From Martinezella rhizogenes (GTDB lineage: Bacteria; Pseudomonadota; Alphaproteobacteria; Rhizobiales; Rhizobiaceae): a stretch of 64,000 nt of DNA. Position 1 is the first letter of the stretch, and each line of letters begins with the position of its first letter. The stretch is taken from positions 1 to 64,000 of the forward strand of contig NZ_SGNY01000010.1 of assembly GCF_007002745.1 (NCBI RefSeq). The letters are read 5' to 3'. Of this stretch, positions 18,140 through 27,409 are shown piece by piece. A program made the translations under genes and the position numbers. Under the pieces are notes generated by a model. It was given only the letters and a program-made list of their open reading frames with translations. It searched no databases and was not told the origin of the DNA.

Positions 18140-18166
18140 CGTAAAAGACAGGACGAAAAACGACAG

Positions 18167-19195
18167 ATGCCACGTTACGTTATCATTGGCGCCGGCGCGG
18201 TGGGCGCGAGCCTTGCAGCGCAGTTCGCACTTTCCGGCATTGACTATGCGCTTTTCGGACGGGGTGCCCAGATCAGCCATATCAGGCAGCATGGCCTCAC
18301 CTTCCAGCGCCCCGCAGAGACGCGGCAGATCGATCTGGAGGTCTTCGACCTGGCGGATCTTCTGGAATTGACGCCGGACGATATCCTTCTGCTTACGGTG
18401 AAAGCACAGGATGCCGTAAGCGCGCTCGCCTTCTGGTCCTGGCAAAGCGTCTCGAACACGACGACACCGGCAGCGGCAAACCTGCCTGTCGTGACTTTTC
18501 AAAATGGACTGGCGACCGAAGCGAATGCCCTGAGAACATTTGCCCGGGTCTATGGTGCAAGCATTCTGACACCGGCGCGGTTTACCGAAACCGGCAAGGT
18601 GGTGGTGGGCGGCGAGCCGCAATTGGGCATCGTGACAGTCGGTCGCTTTCCGCTCGGACAGGATGACGTGACCGCGCAGGTCACGGCGGACCTGAACAGG
18701 GCTGGATATCTTGCCGAGGCAAGCGACGATATCCGCCGATGGAAAGCAACAAAGCTCCTTCACAACGTTCGAAATGCACTGGAACTTTTCGAGGGTCCGG
18801 GCGATCTGAACGACAGGATCAGCGCGGCTCTGGTGGATGAGGCCCGCCATGTGCTGGAAGCGGCAGGCTACACCTTTGCCTCACCCTCCGAGCGAACCGT
18901 CGACATCTCGAACTGGCGGGTTGCGCCCAACAGCGGGATTCATCCGGGCCAGCAATCGACATGGCAGAGTTTCAGGCGCGGCGCCTCGAGCGAAGTGGAT
19001 TTCCTCAACGGCGAAATCGTTCTGCTGGGCCGGGTTCATGGCGTTCCGACGCCTTTTAACGAGGCCGTTCAAACGCTAGCCGGAAAGCTGGCACATCAGG
19101 GCGGATTTTCAAAGCCGCTGCCGCTCGATGCGATCACATCTCTCATCGCCGTCCCGGACCCGGCGGCACATACCAGTCCTGCCGTCCCTTCATGA
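18167..19195 (+). CDS. ketopantoate reductase (ApbA/PanE) family oxidoreductase
   Basis: 342 residues. The N-terminal Rossmann fold opens with the NADP-binding glycine motif YVIIGAGAVGASLAAQ, then ILLLTVKAQDA and VTFQNGLATEANALR. The C-terminal helical domain has the substrate-site segment WKATKLLHNVRNALELFEG. The family reduces 2-keto acids such as ketopantoate. It is unlikely to be the housekeeping PanE here, because it heads an operon with a TetR regulator, a thioredoxin-fold isomerase, a GlcD-like enzyme and a BisC-like molybdoenzyme. It probably reduces another keto compound in organosulfur catabolism. Confidence 0.82.
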   Translation: MPRYVIIGAGAVGASLAAQFALSGIDYALFGRGAQISHIRQHGLTFQRPAETRQIDLEVFDLADLLELTPDDILLLTVKAQDAVSALAFWSWQSVSNTTTPAAANLPVVTFQNGLATEANALRTFARVYGASILTPARFTETGKVVVGGEPQLGIVTVGRFPLGQDDVTAQVTADLNRAGYLAEASDDIRRWKATKLLHNVRNALELFEGPGDLNDRISAALVDEARHVLEAAGYTFASPSERTVDISNWRVAPNSGIHPGQQSTWQSFRRGASSEVDFLNGEIVLLGRVHGVPTPFNEAVQTLAGKLAHQGGFSKPLPLDAITSLIAVPDPAAHTSPAVPS

Positions 19196-19244
19196 CTGGC
19201 AATCCGTATCAGTGCGACTTTTGAAACGACAGTGTGAAACGATA

Positions 19245-19817
19245 ATGCGAGAAGCCATATCAGACCATATCCTCACCGCCGCTGGCACGCTCTTCTACCG
19301 AGAAGGCATCCGGGCTGTCGGCATAGATCGGATCATCGAAGAAGCAAATGTTGCGAAGGCGACGCTTTATCGGCATTTCCCGTCAAAGGATCATCTCGTT
19401 GCGGCCTATCTGCAGGCGCGGCACGAGCGAGTGATATACTCGCTTCAGAAGGTACTGGAGGAGGACATGGCTCCGAAGGAGCAGATCCGGTTGATCTTCG
19501 AGCAGCTCCACGAAAAGGCTGATAGCCCGGATTTTCGCGGCTGTGCCTTTGCTCTTGCGGTTGCGGAACATGGCGAGTCCGAGCGCGTCGTGTTTGTAGC
19601 GCGTGCCCATAAGGCAAAGGTCAGGGACGTGTTTGCCGCTGTTCTGGCAAGAGCCGGCAGCACGGTGGAAATTGCCGCTGCCCATCTGTCACTTCTCTAC
19701 GAAGGAGCCTTGGCGACCGTTGCCGTCGGACGCGATCCCACGGCGGTCCTGATTGCGCGAGACTGTGCTCTCTCCGTTTTCGACACGGCCGCCGCCTCCA
19801 CCAATCAACCCAACTGA
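19245..19817 (+). CDS. TetR-family transcriptional regulator
   Basis: 190 residues from ATG 19245; in-frame starts further upstream would overlap the preceding gene. The N-terminal HTH is typical (ILTAAGTLFYREGIRAVGID followed by RIIEEANVAKATLYRHFPSKD). The C-terminal ligand/dimerisation domain contains DFRGCAFALAVAEHGE. It lies 49 bases after the reductase gene and 12 before the isomerase-like gene in the same direction, so it is probably autoregulatory within the operon. Confidence 0.88.
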   Translation: MREAISDHILTAAGTLFYREGIRAVGIDRIIEEANVAKATLYRHFPSKDHLVAAYLQARHERVIYSLQKVLEEDMAPKEQIRLIFEQLHEKADSPDFRGCAFALAVAEHGESERVVFVARAHKAKVRDVFAAVLARAGSTVEIAAAHLSLLYEGALATVAVGRDPTAVLIARDCALSVFDTAAASTNQPN

Positions 19818-19829
19818 AAGCAGCAGATC

Positions 19830-20432
19830 ATGACAAGGACGATCGATTATTTTTTCAGCATCGGCTCTCCCTGGGCCTTCATCGGCCTTGAACCGTTTGC
19901 TGCGCTCGCGAAAGAACAGGGCGCCGCGATCCGCCCCCATGTCATTCCGCTGATCGAGGAAAACGGCGGCATTTATTCCCGAAACCGGCCAGAGGCCAGA
20001 CGTGCCTACTGGATCAGGGATTTGAAGCGCTGGGCGGCATTGCGCGGAAAAGTGCTGAATTTCGACAATCGCGCCGCTCTCTCGGATCCCTCACCGGCCG
20101 GCCTGATGGTTGCCGCGGCGATAGAAACGGGCGAGGACTGGCTGAAGCTGGCAGCTGCGCTTCAGGAAGCCTTCTGGGTTCGCGGGGAAGACATCGGTAA
20201 GGCGAACGTCCGCCTGGCGATTGCAACGGCCACAGGCTTTGATGCTGCAGCCCTCGATGAGCACGGACAAAGCGATGCGGTTGCGGCGTTGCAAAAGGCC
20301 AGCTTCGAAGCGGCCAGGACAGCCGGTGTGTTCGGAGTGCCGACCTATCGCTATCAGGATGAGCTCTACTGGGGGCAGGACAGCCTTCCGTTCCTCGAGC
20401 GTCATCTCAGGGGCGAAAAGCTCGCCGCCTGA
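19830..20432 (+). CDS. DsbA-family / 2-hydroxychromene-2-carboxylate isomerase (GST-kappa-like) protein
   Basis: 200 residues of thioredoxin fold with a large helical insertion. The N-terminus IDYFFSIGSPWAFIGLEPF carries the Ser (rather than CxxC) active-site pattern of HCCA isomerases and kappa glutathione transferases. Near the C-terminus AGVFGVPTYRYQDELYWGQD holds the cis-Pro loop. Such enzymes use glutathione as cofactor or substrate. In this operon a role in glutathione-dependent handling of a sulfur compound or aromatic is plausible but inferred. No signal peptide, so cytoplasmic. Confidence 0.83.
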   Translation: MTRTIDYFFSIGSPWAFIGLEPFAALAKEQGAAIRPHVIPLIEENGGIYSRNRPEARRAYWIRDLKRWAALRGKVLNFDNRAALSDPSPAGLMVAAAIETGEDWLKLAAALQEAFWVRGEDIGKANVRLAIATATGFDAAALDEHGQSDAVAALQKASFEAARTAGVFGVPTYRYQDELYWGQDSLPFLERHLRGEKLAA

Positions 20433-20437
20433 TATCG

Positions 20438-20491
20438 CCGCCAGAAGGCGGAGACAGTACTGGCGATCTGCCGGGCAAGGCGCTTCGCCTT
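20438..20491 (+). terminator. two short hairpins after the isomerase-like gene
   Basis: CCGCC-AGAA-GGCGG (20438-20451) and AAGGCG-CTT-CGCCTT (20477-20491) lie in the 115-base gap before the GlcD-like gene. Neither has a T run, so they may attenuate or stabilise rather than terminate, leaving the downstream genes partly cotranscribed. Confidence 0.35.
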
Positions 20492-20547
20492 CAATACTTA
20501 TAAGTCTGCTGTAGCATTCCGCTGCCAGATTCCCATGGAATTTTCTT

Positions 20548-21924
20548 ATGCCTGACCTCTCACCTCCTCTCATCCAATCGCTGCGGAACCTCCTCGGGGA
20601 GCGTCTTTCAACGTCACTGACACTGCGCGAACAGCATGGGCGCGGCGAAGCCCATCATGCAGCCGTGTTTCCCGATGCGGTCGCTTTCGCTGAAACCACC
20701 TCCGAAGTATCCGAGATCGTGCGACTATGTGCGGCGGAAGGAGTGCCTGTCATCGCTTTCGGCGCCGGCACTTCGCTTGAGGGGCATTTGACCGCTGTCA
20801 ATGGCGGGGTCTCGATCGACCTTTCGCGCATGTCGAAGATCGCCCGTATCAGCGGTGAAGATCTGGATTGCACGGTTGAGGCCGGTGTCACGCGGGAGCA
20901 GTTGAACACATATCTGCGCGACATGGGATTGTTCTTTCCCATCGATCCCGGCGCAAACGCCTCGATTGGCGGTATGGCTGCAACCCGCGCTTCGGGAACC
21001 AATGCCGTCCGCTACGGAACGATGCGGGAAAATGTGCTCGGGCTGACCGTGGTGCTGCCGACCGGTCGGATCATCAAAACCGGCGGCCGCGCCAGAAAAT
21101 CTTCCGCCGGATATGACCTGACGCGGCTGTTTGTGGGTTCGGAAGGAACGCTGGGGATCATCACCGAAATAACGCTTCGTCTCTACGGAATTCCGGAAAC
21201 CATCTCGGCGGCGCTCTGCTCTTTCGAGAGCGTCGAACAGGCGGTGGCGGCGGCCATTCAGGTCGTGCAGCTTGGCATCCCGGTCGCCCGCATGGAGCTT
21301 ATGGACCGTGGCCTGATCAGGGCCGTCAACGCCTATTCCGGGCTGGACCTGAAGATAGAGGATACGCTGGCTTTCGAGTTTCACGGCTCGCCCGCCGGCG
21401 TTCAGGAGCAGGTCGACATGGTATCCGCCATCGTGGAAGAAAATGGCGGCAAGGATTTCGAGTGGGCCAATGCGCCTGAAGATCGCAACCGTCTCTGGAA
21501 AGCGAGGCATAGTGCGTTTTATGCCGTCGTATCGCAGAGGCCAAATGCCAAAGGCTGGTCCTCGGATGTCTGTGTTCCAGTGTCGCAGCTCAGCAATTGC
21601 ATATTAAAGACCCGCGAACTTCTGAAAGATTGCAGCGTACCGGCGGCTATCCTCGGCCATGTCGGCGACGGCAATTATCATGTCGTCTTCGCGGTTGATC
21701 CCGGCAATGCGGAAGAACTCGGCGAAGTGGCGGCGATCAACAAGAAGATGGTGCGATACGCGCTGTCCGTCGGCGGCACCTCGACCGGCGAACATGGTGT
21801 CGGCACCGGCAAGATCGCTTATCTGCGCGAGGAACATGGCGATGCGGTCGAGCTGATGGCGCTCATCAAACATGCGGTCGACCCTGCCGGCATCATGAAT
21901 CCCGGGAAAATCCTGCCGAACTAG
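20548..21924 (+). CDS. FAD-linked oxidoreductase, GlcD / D-lactate dehydrogenase (cytochrome) family
   Basis: 458 residues. The VAO/PCMH-type FAD domain shows VIAFGAGTSLEGHLTAV, GANASIGGMAATRASGTNA and FVGSEGTLGIITEITLRL. The C-terminal cap has GHVGDGNYHVVF, GGTSTGEHGVGTGK and DPAGIMNPGKILPN. Members oxidise 2-hydroxy acids (D-lactate, glycolate) and pass electrons to quinone or cytochrome. The substrate here is likely a hydroxy acid produced by the neighbouring pathway, but no residue pattern distinguishes it. It lies between the isomerase-like gene and the molybdoenzyme. Confidence 0.88.
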   Translation: MPDLSPPLIQSLRNLLGERLSTSLTLREQHGRGEAHHAAVFPDAVAFAETTSEVSEIVRLCAAEGVPVIAFGAGTSLEGHLTAVNGGVSIDLSRMSKIARISGEDLDCTVEAGVTREQLNTYLRDMGLFFPIDPGANASIGGMAATRASGTNAVRYGTMRENVLGLTVVLPTGRIIKTGGRARKSSAGYDLTRLFVGSEGTLGIITEITLRLYGIPETISAALCSFESVEQAVAAAIQVVQLGIPVARMELMDRGLIRAVNAYSGLDLKIEDTLAFEFHGSPAGVQEQVDMVSAIVEENGGKDFEWANAPEDRNRLWKARHSAFYAVVSQRPNAKGWSSDVCVPVSQLSNCILKTRELLKDCSVPAAILGHVGDGNYHVVFAVDPGNAEELGEVAAINKKMVRYALSVGGTSTGEHGVGTGKIAYLREEHGDAVELMALIKHAVDPAGIMNPGKILPN

Positions 21925-21962
21925 AATTGCCACTTTGCAGTCGATGATCGTGAGGCCATGCG

Positions 21963-24368
21963 ATGAATTCCTTCAAGACTCACAGCTCCCACTGGGGCGC
22001 ATTTTCCGGACGCCTTGCAAATGGGCGACTGGAGATAGAGCCTCACCCGGATGACCCGCACCCATCACCACTGCTGGGCAATCTTCCGGCGGTGGCCCAT
22101 AGCCCGGTTCGTGTCCGGCGGCCTGCCGTCCGGCGGGGCTGGCTTGAACGCGAGACCGGCCACGCGCAGCGACGCGGCGCTGACGACTACGTCGAGGTCA
22201 GCTGGGCCGAAGCGACGAGGCTGGTCGCGGATGAGTTGAAGCGGGTCTATGACCATCATGGCCCGAGCGCGGTGTTTGGCGGTTCCTATGGCTGGTCGAG
22301 TGCTGGCCGGTTTCATCATGCACAGAGCCAGATTCACCGCTTCTTGAATGTTCTTGGCGGATATGTCCGGTCCGTCAACACGTATAGTTCCGGCGCGGCC
22401 ATGGTTATAATCCCCCATGTGCTTGGACCGTATGACAGCTTCGACCGCAAGAGCGTGACCTGGGATGCGATCGAACGCAGCAGTGAGCTGGTGCTCGCAT
22501 TCGGCGGGATGGCAATCAAGAATGCCGATGTCCACGGCGGAGGGATCAGCACGCACACCGTTCGGCAGAAACTGGCCGGCGCGAAGGCTCGCGGTGCGCA
22601 TTTCACATTCATCAGCCCGCTGGCCAACGATTTTTCCAGTGATATGAATGCCGAGTGGCTTCCCATTATTCCCGGTACGGACGTGGCGATGATGCTCGGG
22701 CTTGCGCACGTCCTCGTCACCGAAGAGCTGCACGACCGAGCGTTTCTGGACCGTTATACGGCTGGATATGACCGGTTCGAGAACTATCTTCTTGGCAGGG
22801 AGGATGGCCAGCACAAAAGCCCGGAATGGGCGGCCGCGATCTGCAACATCGCTCCGGAGACGATCCGCAAGCTGGCGCGAAAGATGGCGAGTTCGAGAAC
22901 CCTGATTACGCTCAGCCACTCGCTTCAGCGGGCCGATTATGGCGAGCAGCCGGTGTGGATGGGCATTGTCCTTGCCGCCATGCTTGGCCAGATCGGACTG
23001 GACGGCGGCGGATTTTCCTACTCCCTCGGCGCGTTGGGTAATATCGGCAAGAACCTGCTCGCCGTTCCCTTGCCAACGCTGCAGCAATTCAAAAACCCCG
23101 TTCCGGACTATATTCCCTGCGCGCGCATCGCCGATATGCTGCTCAATCCCGGTGCTGAGTTCCATTACAACGGGCACACGCTTCACTATCCCGATATCAG
23201 GCTTGTCTATTGGGCGGGCGGCAATCCATTTCACCATCATCAGGATATCAACAGGCTGCGAACCGCTTTCCGCCGTCCTGAAACGATCATCGTCCACGAG
23301 TCGGCCTGGACTTCGACCGCCCGGCACGCCGATATCGTGCTACCCGCCACGACCACGCTTGAACGTGACGACATCGGCGCTGCCGATCGCGATCCCCTGA
23401 TGATCGCCATGAAGCGGCTGATCGCCCCCGTTGGCGAAGCACGCGACGATTATGAGATATTCGCCGGGATTGCGCGGGAACTTGGCAGGTTCGATGCCTT
23501 TACTGAAAACCGCAGCAGCGGAGAATGGCTCGCCTTCCTGTACGAGACGACCCGTCAGGCGCTTGCGGCCGGCGGCCACGACGCACCGGACTTTGAGACC
23601 TTCTGGAAGCGAGGGGAGCTGCCCCTTCCAGTCAAGCCAGACGACGGTGGCCCGGCGCGCGCTTTCCTTCACGACTCCGGGACGAAGCCGCTGGCGACAC
23701 CGTCAGGAAAAATCGAAATCTTTTCCGAGACTGTCGAAAGCTTCGGATATGATGACTGCATAGGTCATCCGCGCTGGTATCCGCCAAGAATGGAGACGCC
23801 CGATGATGCCCGCCTCCATCCCCTGCATCTTGTCTGCAATCAGCCGTATCAACGTCTGCACAGCCAGCTGGACTATGGCGATTTCAGCCGTTCGACCAAG
23901 ATCAGGGATCGGGAGCCCGTCCGTATCCATCCGGCCGACGCTTTGACCCGCGGAATAGCTGACGGCGATGTCGTCAGGCTTTTTAATGCGCGCGGCAGCT
24001 GTCTCGCTGGCGCTGTCATCAGTGAAGACGTCATGCCGGGCGTGATGCAGCTTGCCACCGGCGCATGGTTCGAGCCACAGGATGCTGCGGTGGATAATTC
24101 CCTCTGCATCCATGGCAATCCCAATGTCCTGACCCGCGACATCGGCACTTCGAAACTGTCGCAGGGTTCCACTGGCCAGATTGCGAAGGTGGCGATTGAG
24201 CTTTTCACCGGCGACTTGCCGCCCGTCAGGGTTTTCGAAGCCATGACATTTACGCCGCGTGACAGAGCGTCTTCGTCGCCAGACCAACATCGACCGCCGG
24301 AGCGAGACGGCAATTCAAGGGCGTCTGAAACGCCAATCCAAACAGTCGGCAAAATGGCGATAAAATAA
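21963..24368 (+). CDS. molybdopterin-dependent reductase, BisC / DMSO-TMAO reductase type
   Basis: 801 residues of the DMSO-reductase family lacking an N-terminal FeS motif and any Tat signal, so cytoplasmic like BisC. Visible features: SHWGAFSG at the N-terminus, the molybdenum-ligand region FGGSYGWSSAGRFHHAQSQI (Ser as expected for this group), VYWAGGNPFHHHQDINRL, ESAWTSTARHADIVLPATT and the C-terminal cofactor domain (CNQPYQRLHSQLDYG, VHIHGNPN-like CIHGNPNVLTRDIG). BisC and relatives reduce biotin sulfoxide, methionine sulfoxide or other S- and N-oxides. Beside sulfur-acquisition genes, sulfoxide reduction is the best guess. Confidence 0.87.
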   Translation: MNSFKTHSSHWGAFSGRLANGRLEIEPHPDDPHPSPLLGNLPAVAHSPVRVRRPAVRRGWLERETGHAQRRGADDYVEVSWAEATRLVADELKRVYDHHGPSAVFGGSYGWSSAGRFHHAQSQIHRFLNVLGGYVRSVNTYSSGAAMVIIPHVLGPYDSFDRKSVTWDAIERSSELVLAFGGMAIKNADVHGGGISTHTVRQKLAGAKARGAHFTFISPLANDFSSDMNAEWLPIIPGTDVAMMLGLAHVLVTEELHDRAFLDRYTAGYDRFENYLLGREDGQHKSPEWAAAICNIAPETIRKLARKMASSRTLITLSHSLQRADYGEQPVWMGIVLAAMLGQIGLDGGGFSYSLGALGNIGKNLLAVPLPTLQQFKNPVPDYIPCARIADMLLNPGAEFHYNGHTLHYPDIRLVYWAGGNPFHHHQDINRLRTAFRRPETIIVHESAWTSTARHADIVLPATTTLERDDIGAADRDPLMIAMKRLIAPVGEARDDYEIFAGIARELGRFDAFTENRSSGEWLAFLYETTRQALAAGGHDAPDFETFWKRGELPLPVKPDDGGPARAFLHDSGTKPLATPSGKIEIFSETVESFGYDDCIGHPRWYPPRMETPDDARLHPLHLVCNQPYQRLHSQLDYGDFSRSTKIRDREPVRIHPADALTRGIADGDVVRLFNARGSCLAGAVISEDVMPGVMQLATGAWFEPQDAAVDNSLCIHGNPNVLTRDIGTSKLSQGSTGQIAKVAIELFTGDLPPVRVFEAMTFTPRDRASSSPDQHRPPERDGNSRASETPIQTVGKMAIK

Positions 24369-24380
24369 TTCACTAAATCG

Positions 24381-24406
24381 ATAGAAAAAGAATAACCAGT
24401 CTTTCT
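24381..24406 (+). promoter_or_regulatory. copy B of the 26-bp organosulfur-block motif
   Basis: ATAGAAAAAGAATAACCAG then TCTTTCT, only 12 bases after the molybdoenzyme stop codon. It is 58 bases before the leader ORF and about 300 before the binding-protein gene. It is probably the promoter/operator for the importer operon. Confidence 0.6.
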
Positions 24407-24464
24407 CCCTCACGCCCGGCTGCTAGTTTATGGGCAAGATAAACACGTAAGGAGGCACCGCGTC

Positions 24465-24530
24465 ATGACTGGAATATGTAGAAGCGGGCGCGCTCCTCGG
24501 CCAAGCGAACTCCCACGAGCCGCTCGCTAG
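24465..24530 (+). CDS. 21-residue leader ORF upstream of the sulfur-block importer
   Basis: ATG 24465 has an ideal AAGGAGG (24449-24455) 9 bases upstream, stronger than that of most genes here, and the frame ends after 21 codons. The product (MTGICRSGRAPRPSELPRAA plus R) has one early Cys, five Arg and three Pro, so it would be a slow-translating basic peptide rather than a structural protein. It lies between the shared motif and the binding-protein gene, with a 174-base gap holding a small hairpin (24581-24596). I interpret it as an attenuation-type or regulatory leader peptide, possibly sensing cysteine or arginyl-tRNA supply. This is an inference. Confidence 0.5.
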   Translation: MTGICRSGRAPRPSELPRAAR

Positions 24531-24704
24531 CCCTCGCGACGCCCTAACCGACCATACAATGAATTCAAGCATTCTCCCGCTCGGCTGAAAGGCCGACGTG
24601 GCAACGGTTTGACATGCCTGCTGCCAATGACGGCCGCCGCATGTGCGTCCGCAGGAGATGCCGAAATTGCAACGAAAAAACTTTGAATTTTTCAGGATCA
24701 TATC

Positions 24705-26360
24705 ATGACAAGACGTTCTTTCTCATTCTCCCTGTCGCGTCGACGGCTGCTTTTCACGGCCTCTCTGGCTGTCTCCGCATCGCTGTTTTTATCAACAGCG
24801 GCACCTCTGAGCGCACTGGCGGCGGATACGCCGCGCGATGGCGGTGACATCACCTTTCTGATCGATTCACTGGGCGACACGTGGATCCCAAACAACAGTG
24901 CCATCTCCAGTTTTCAGGGCCACATCTGGGGTCATGTGACGGACAAGCTGCTTGACGTCGATGCGGAAGGCAAGGTCAGCCCATGGATCGCCGAACGCTG
25001 GGAGCAGAACGACACCGCAACGGAATTCACCCTCCACCTCAAAAGCGGGGTGACTTTCTCGGATGGCGAACCGCTTGATGCGAAGGCCGTCGTCGCCAAT
25101 CTCGACATCTGGTATGCCGGGCGCAAGAGCGAGGGAATCAATCCGATCGGCCTCTTTCCCAAGACTTACGATCACGCCGAAGCGGTTGATGCCACGACGG
25201 TCAAGGTATTCTTCAAGAAGCCCACGCTCGGTTTCATTCCAACCCTTGGCTATCACGGCTCCATCCTGATCTCTCCCAAGAGCATCGCCCAGCCTGCCGG
25301 CCAGCAGGCCGACCTCAGCAAGACCGCCGGCAGCGGACCTTACGTAGTGGAGTCGTGGAAAGAGGGCGATCATGTCACTCTGGTCAAGCGCAAGGACTAC
25401 AATTGGGGTCCGGCCGCCGTCGGCCACACCGGACCCGCCTATCTCGATACCATCACTTACAAACTTGTATCAGAGCCATCCCTTCGCGTCGCCTCCGTTC
25501 AGTCCGGTCAGGCGGACGTCGCCTACAACGCCTCGCCCCAGGAACTGAAATCGCTGAAGGAAGAAGGCTTCACTGTTGCGACCCCCCGCTATCTCGGCTT
25601 CGTCAACGGCTGGGCCGTCAACACCAAGCTACAGCCCTATGATGACGTGAAGGTTCGCCAGGCGCTCCAGGCCGGCATCAACCGCCAGGAAATTATCGAC
25701 ACCGTCTATACGCAGGACTGGAAGCTAGCGACGTCGTTCATTCAGAGCAACGTCCCGGGTGCCACGGATCACAGCGATCTCCTCGCCTATAACCCGGAAA
25801 AGTCAGAGAAGCTTTTGGAGGAAGCCGGATGGATCAAGGGCGCTGACGGTGTTCGCGTGAAAGATGGAAAACCGCTGGAGCTGACGATCCATTCCAATCC
25901 TTATCTGGCAACCTCGAAATCCGTTGATGAGCTTATTGCCCAGCAGCTTGGCAGGCTCGGATGGAAGGTTAACATCAGGGCTTATGACGTTGTCACCTTT
26001 GGCGAGAAGGTCAAGTTCGGTGGTGCAGCGGTTCCCACATATGAAGTCACCCGCAGCTTCATCGATGCCGGCACGGTCGCCAGCATCCTGACCAATGCCA
26101 ATAATGGCGAGAACTGGTTTGCACTGGATGAGCGTGATGCGAAGCTCAACGATCTGCGCGACAAAATCGCCGGCGCGGGTTCAGTCGAGGACAGAAAGCC
26201 TCTTCTGGACGGCCTGCAAAAATACGTGCTGGAACAGGGTTACTTCATACCGCGCACGCAAATCGTCCAGCGCATCTACGTGCAATCGCCGAAGCTGAAG
26301 GGCGAAGTCTATAACGGCGTCGCTTACGCCAGCTATTACACAGCGTTCATTGCCGAATGA
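24705..26360 (+). CDS. ABC solute-binding protein, family 5, of the organosulfur block
   Basis: 551 residues. The N-terminus (SLSRRRLLFTASLAVSASLF) is a long signal sequence with an Arg cluster and may use the Tat pathway. Family-5 blocks follow: GDITFLIDSLGDTWIPNN, FTLHLKSGVTFSDGEPLDAK, TAGSGPYVVESWKEGDHV and LLEEAGWIKGADGVRVKDGK. It should bind the imported compound in the periplasm for the permeases that follow. The ligand is probably an organosulfur compound such as a sulfur-containing peptide or thioether, judged from the desulfurisation enzymes downstream. Confidence 0.92.
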   Translation: MTRRSFSFSLSRRRLLFTASLAVSASLFLSTAAPLSALAADTPRDGGDITFLIDSLGDTWIPNNSAISSFQGHIWGHVTDKLLDVDAEGKVSPWIAERWEQNDTATEFTLHLKSGVTFSDGEPLDAKAVVANLDIWYAGRKSEGINPIGLFPKTYDHAEAVDATTVKVFFKKPTLGFIPTLGYHGSILISPKSIAQPAGQQADLSKTAGSGPYVVESWKEGDHVTLVKRKDYNWGPAAVGHTGPAYLDTITYKLVSEPSLRVASVQSGQADVAYNASPQELKSLKEEGFTVATPRYLGFVNGWAVNTKLQPYDDVKVRQALQAGINRQEIIDTVYTQDWKLATSFIQSNVPGATDHSDLLAYNPEKSEKLLEEAGWIKGADGVRVKDGKPLELTIHSNPYLATSKSVDELIAQQLGRLGWKVNIRAYDVVTFGEKVKFGGAAVPTYEVTRSFIDAGTVASILTNANNGENWFALDERDAKLNDLRDKIAGAGSVEDRKPLLDGLQKYVLEQGYFIPRTQIVQRIYVQSPKLKGEVYNGVAYASYYTAFIAE

Positions 26361-26398
26361 CGCCAGCACCCACCAAGTAACGTCAAGGAGGTGACGGC

Positions 26399-27409
26399 AT
26401 GAGCAATGCCTACCTAACCTACGCCGCAAAGCGGCTCGGCCAGGCGATCGTCGTCATCCTCCTGGCCTATGTCTTCACCTTCGTGGTCGTCAGCGTCCTG
26501 CCCGGCGACCCGATCACCAGCGTTCTGCGCAACCCGCAGAACGGTTTCACCGAGCAGGAGATCGCCGAAATCATTGCTGCACAGGGGCTGGACAGGCCGA
26601 TCATCGTGCAGCTCTGGCACTCCCTGTCGGCATTCCTGACGGGCGATCTCGGCATTTCCATGCGCTCCAACCGACCGGTCTCGACACTCATTGCCGAGGT
26701 GCTGCCATCCACGCTGGTTTTGGCCTCCGCCGGGCTAACGGTCGCCTTGATCCTCGCCTTTGCCGTTGCCTACGGCACCCAGGTCGTGCCGAAGCGTTAC
26801 GGCCAAGGACTGCTGCGCGCTTTCCCCTCGCTGTTCCTGTCGACACCTAATTTCGTCATCGGCCTGTTTCTGATCCACCTTTTCGGTTTTCAGCTCAGGC
26901 TGTTCCGCGTCATCGAACCGGACAGCTTCTGGGCCACGCTGTTTGCGGCGATCACCATCGGCATACCGTTTTCCGCACAGATCGCGGAAGTTCTGATTGC
27001 CAATCTCGATCATGAGGCCGAGCAGGATTACGCAGCGGTTGCCCGCAGTCGCGGCATCGGGCCGAGACGGCTTTTCGCAACACATCTCCTCAAGCCCGCC
27101 TCCTTGCCCGTCGTGACGGTTATCGCTTTGACCGTTGGCGAACTTCTGGGCAACTCGCTGATCACGGAAACGGTATTCGGCCGGACCGGTATCGGCAGTC
27201 TCGTACAGCGTTCCGTCAGCACCCAGGACCTGCCGGTCCTGCAGGCGATCGTCTCGCTGGGAGCCGTGGTGTTCGTCATCGTCAACCTCGTCGCCGATCT
27301 TCTCTATCCGCTGCTCGATCCACGGGTGAAAATTATCGTTGGCCGAAAACGCCGCCTGTCGACCATCGACGACACGTCGCTTGGCCTTGAAACGGGGGCC
27401 AAACCATGA
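26399..27409 (+). CDS. ABC permease, DppB family
   Basis: 336 residues with about six membrane helices, starting after a strong AAGGAGGTGACGGC ribosome site. Conserved DppB features are AKRLGQAIVVILLAYVFTFV, the GDLGISMRSNRPV loop, the EAA-type segment YAAVARSRGIGPRRLFATHL and the C-terminus DLLYPLLDPRVKI. It overlaps the DppC-like gene by 4 bases. Confidence 0.92.
   Translation: MSNAYLTYAAKRLGQAIVVILLAYVFTFVVVSVLPGDPITSVLRNPQNGFTEQEIAEIIAAQGLDRPIIVQLWHSLSAFLTGDLGISMRSNRPVSTLIAEVLPSTLVLASAGLTVALILAFAVAYGTQVVPKRYGQGLLRAFPSLFLSTPNFVIGLFLIHLFGFQLRLFRVIEPDSFWATLFAAITIGIPFSAQIAEVLIANLDHEAEQDYAAVARSRGIGPRRLFATHLLKPASLPVVTVIALTVGELLGNSLITETVFGRTGIGSLVQRSVSTQDLPVLQAIVSLGAVVFVIVNLVADLLYPLLDPRVKIIVGRKRRLSTIDDTSLGLETGAKP

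Larger units (their letters stand above)
17369..18166. other. 798-bp gap with no confident gene; two weak small frames
   Basis: No recognisable full gene. One plus-strand frame (TTG 17491 to stop 17667) encodes six Cys in about 40 residues, spaced Cx2Cx3C ... Cx5Cx3C, without a good start. An overlapping 60-residue frame (ATG 17639-17821) contains RDDLDSYDEVLKTFQEKQGL, and a further frame ends SQTLRRLGFGIK. The mixture of frames suggests a decayed gene. The right-hand part carries a hairpin, the shared 26-bp motif and a second hairpin ahead of the next operon. Confidence 0.4.

Noticed and set aside
24614..24847. Second Cys-containing leader frame (MPAANDGRRMCVRRRCRNC) ahead of the binding protein
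   Set aside because: It runs on into the binding-protein gene in another frame and has no ribosome site; the 24465 leader is the better candidate.
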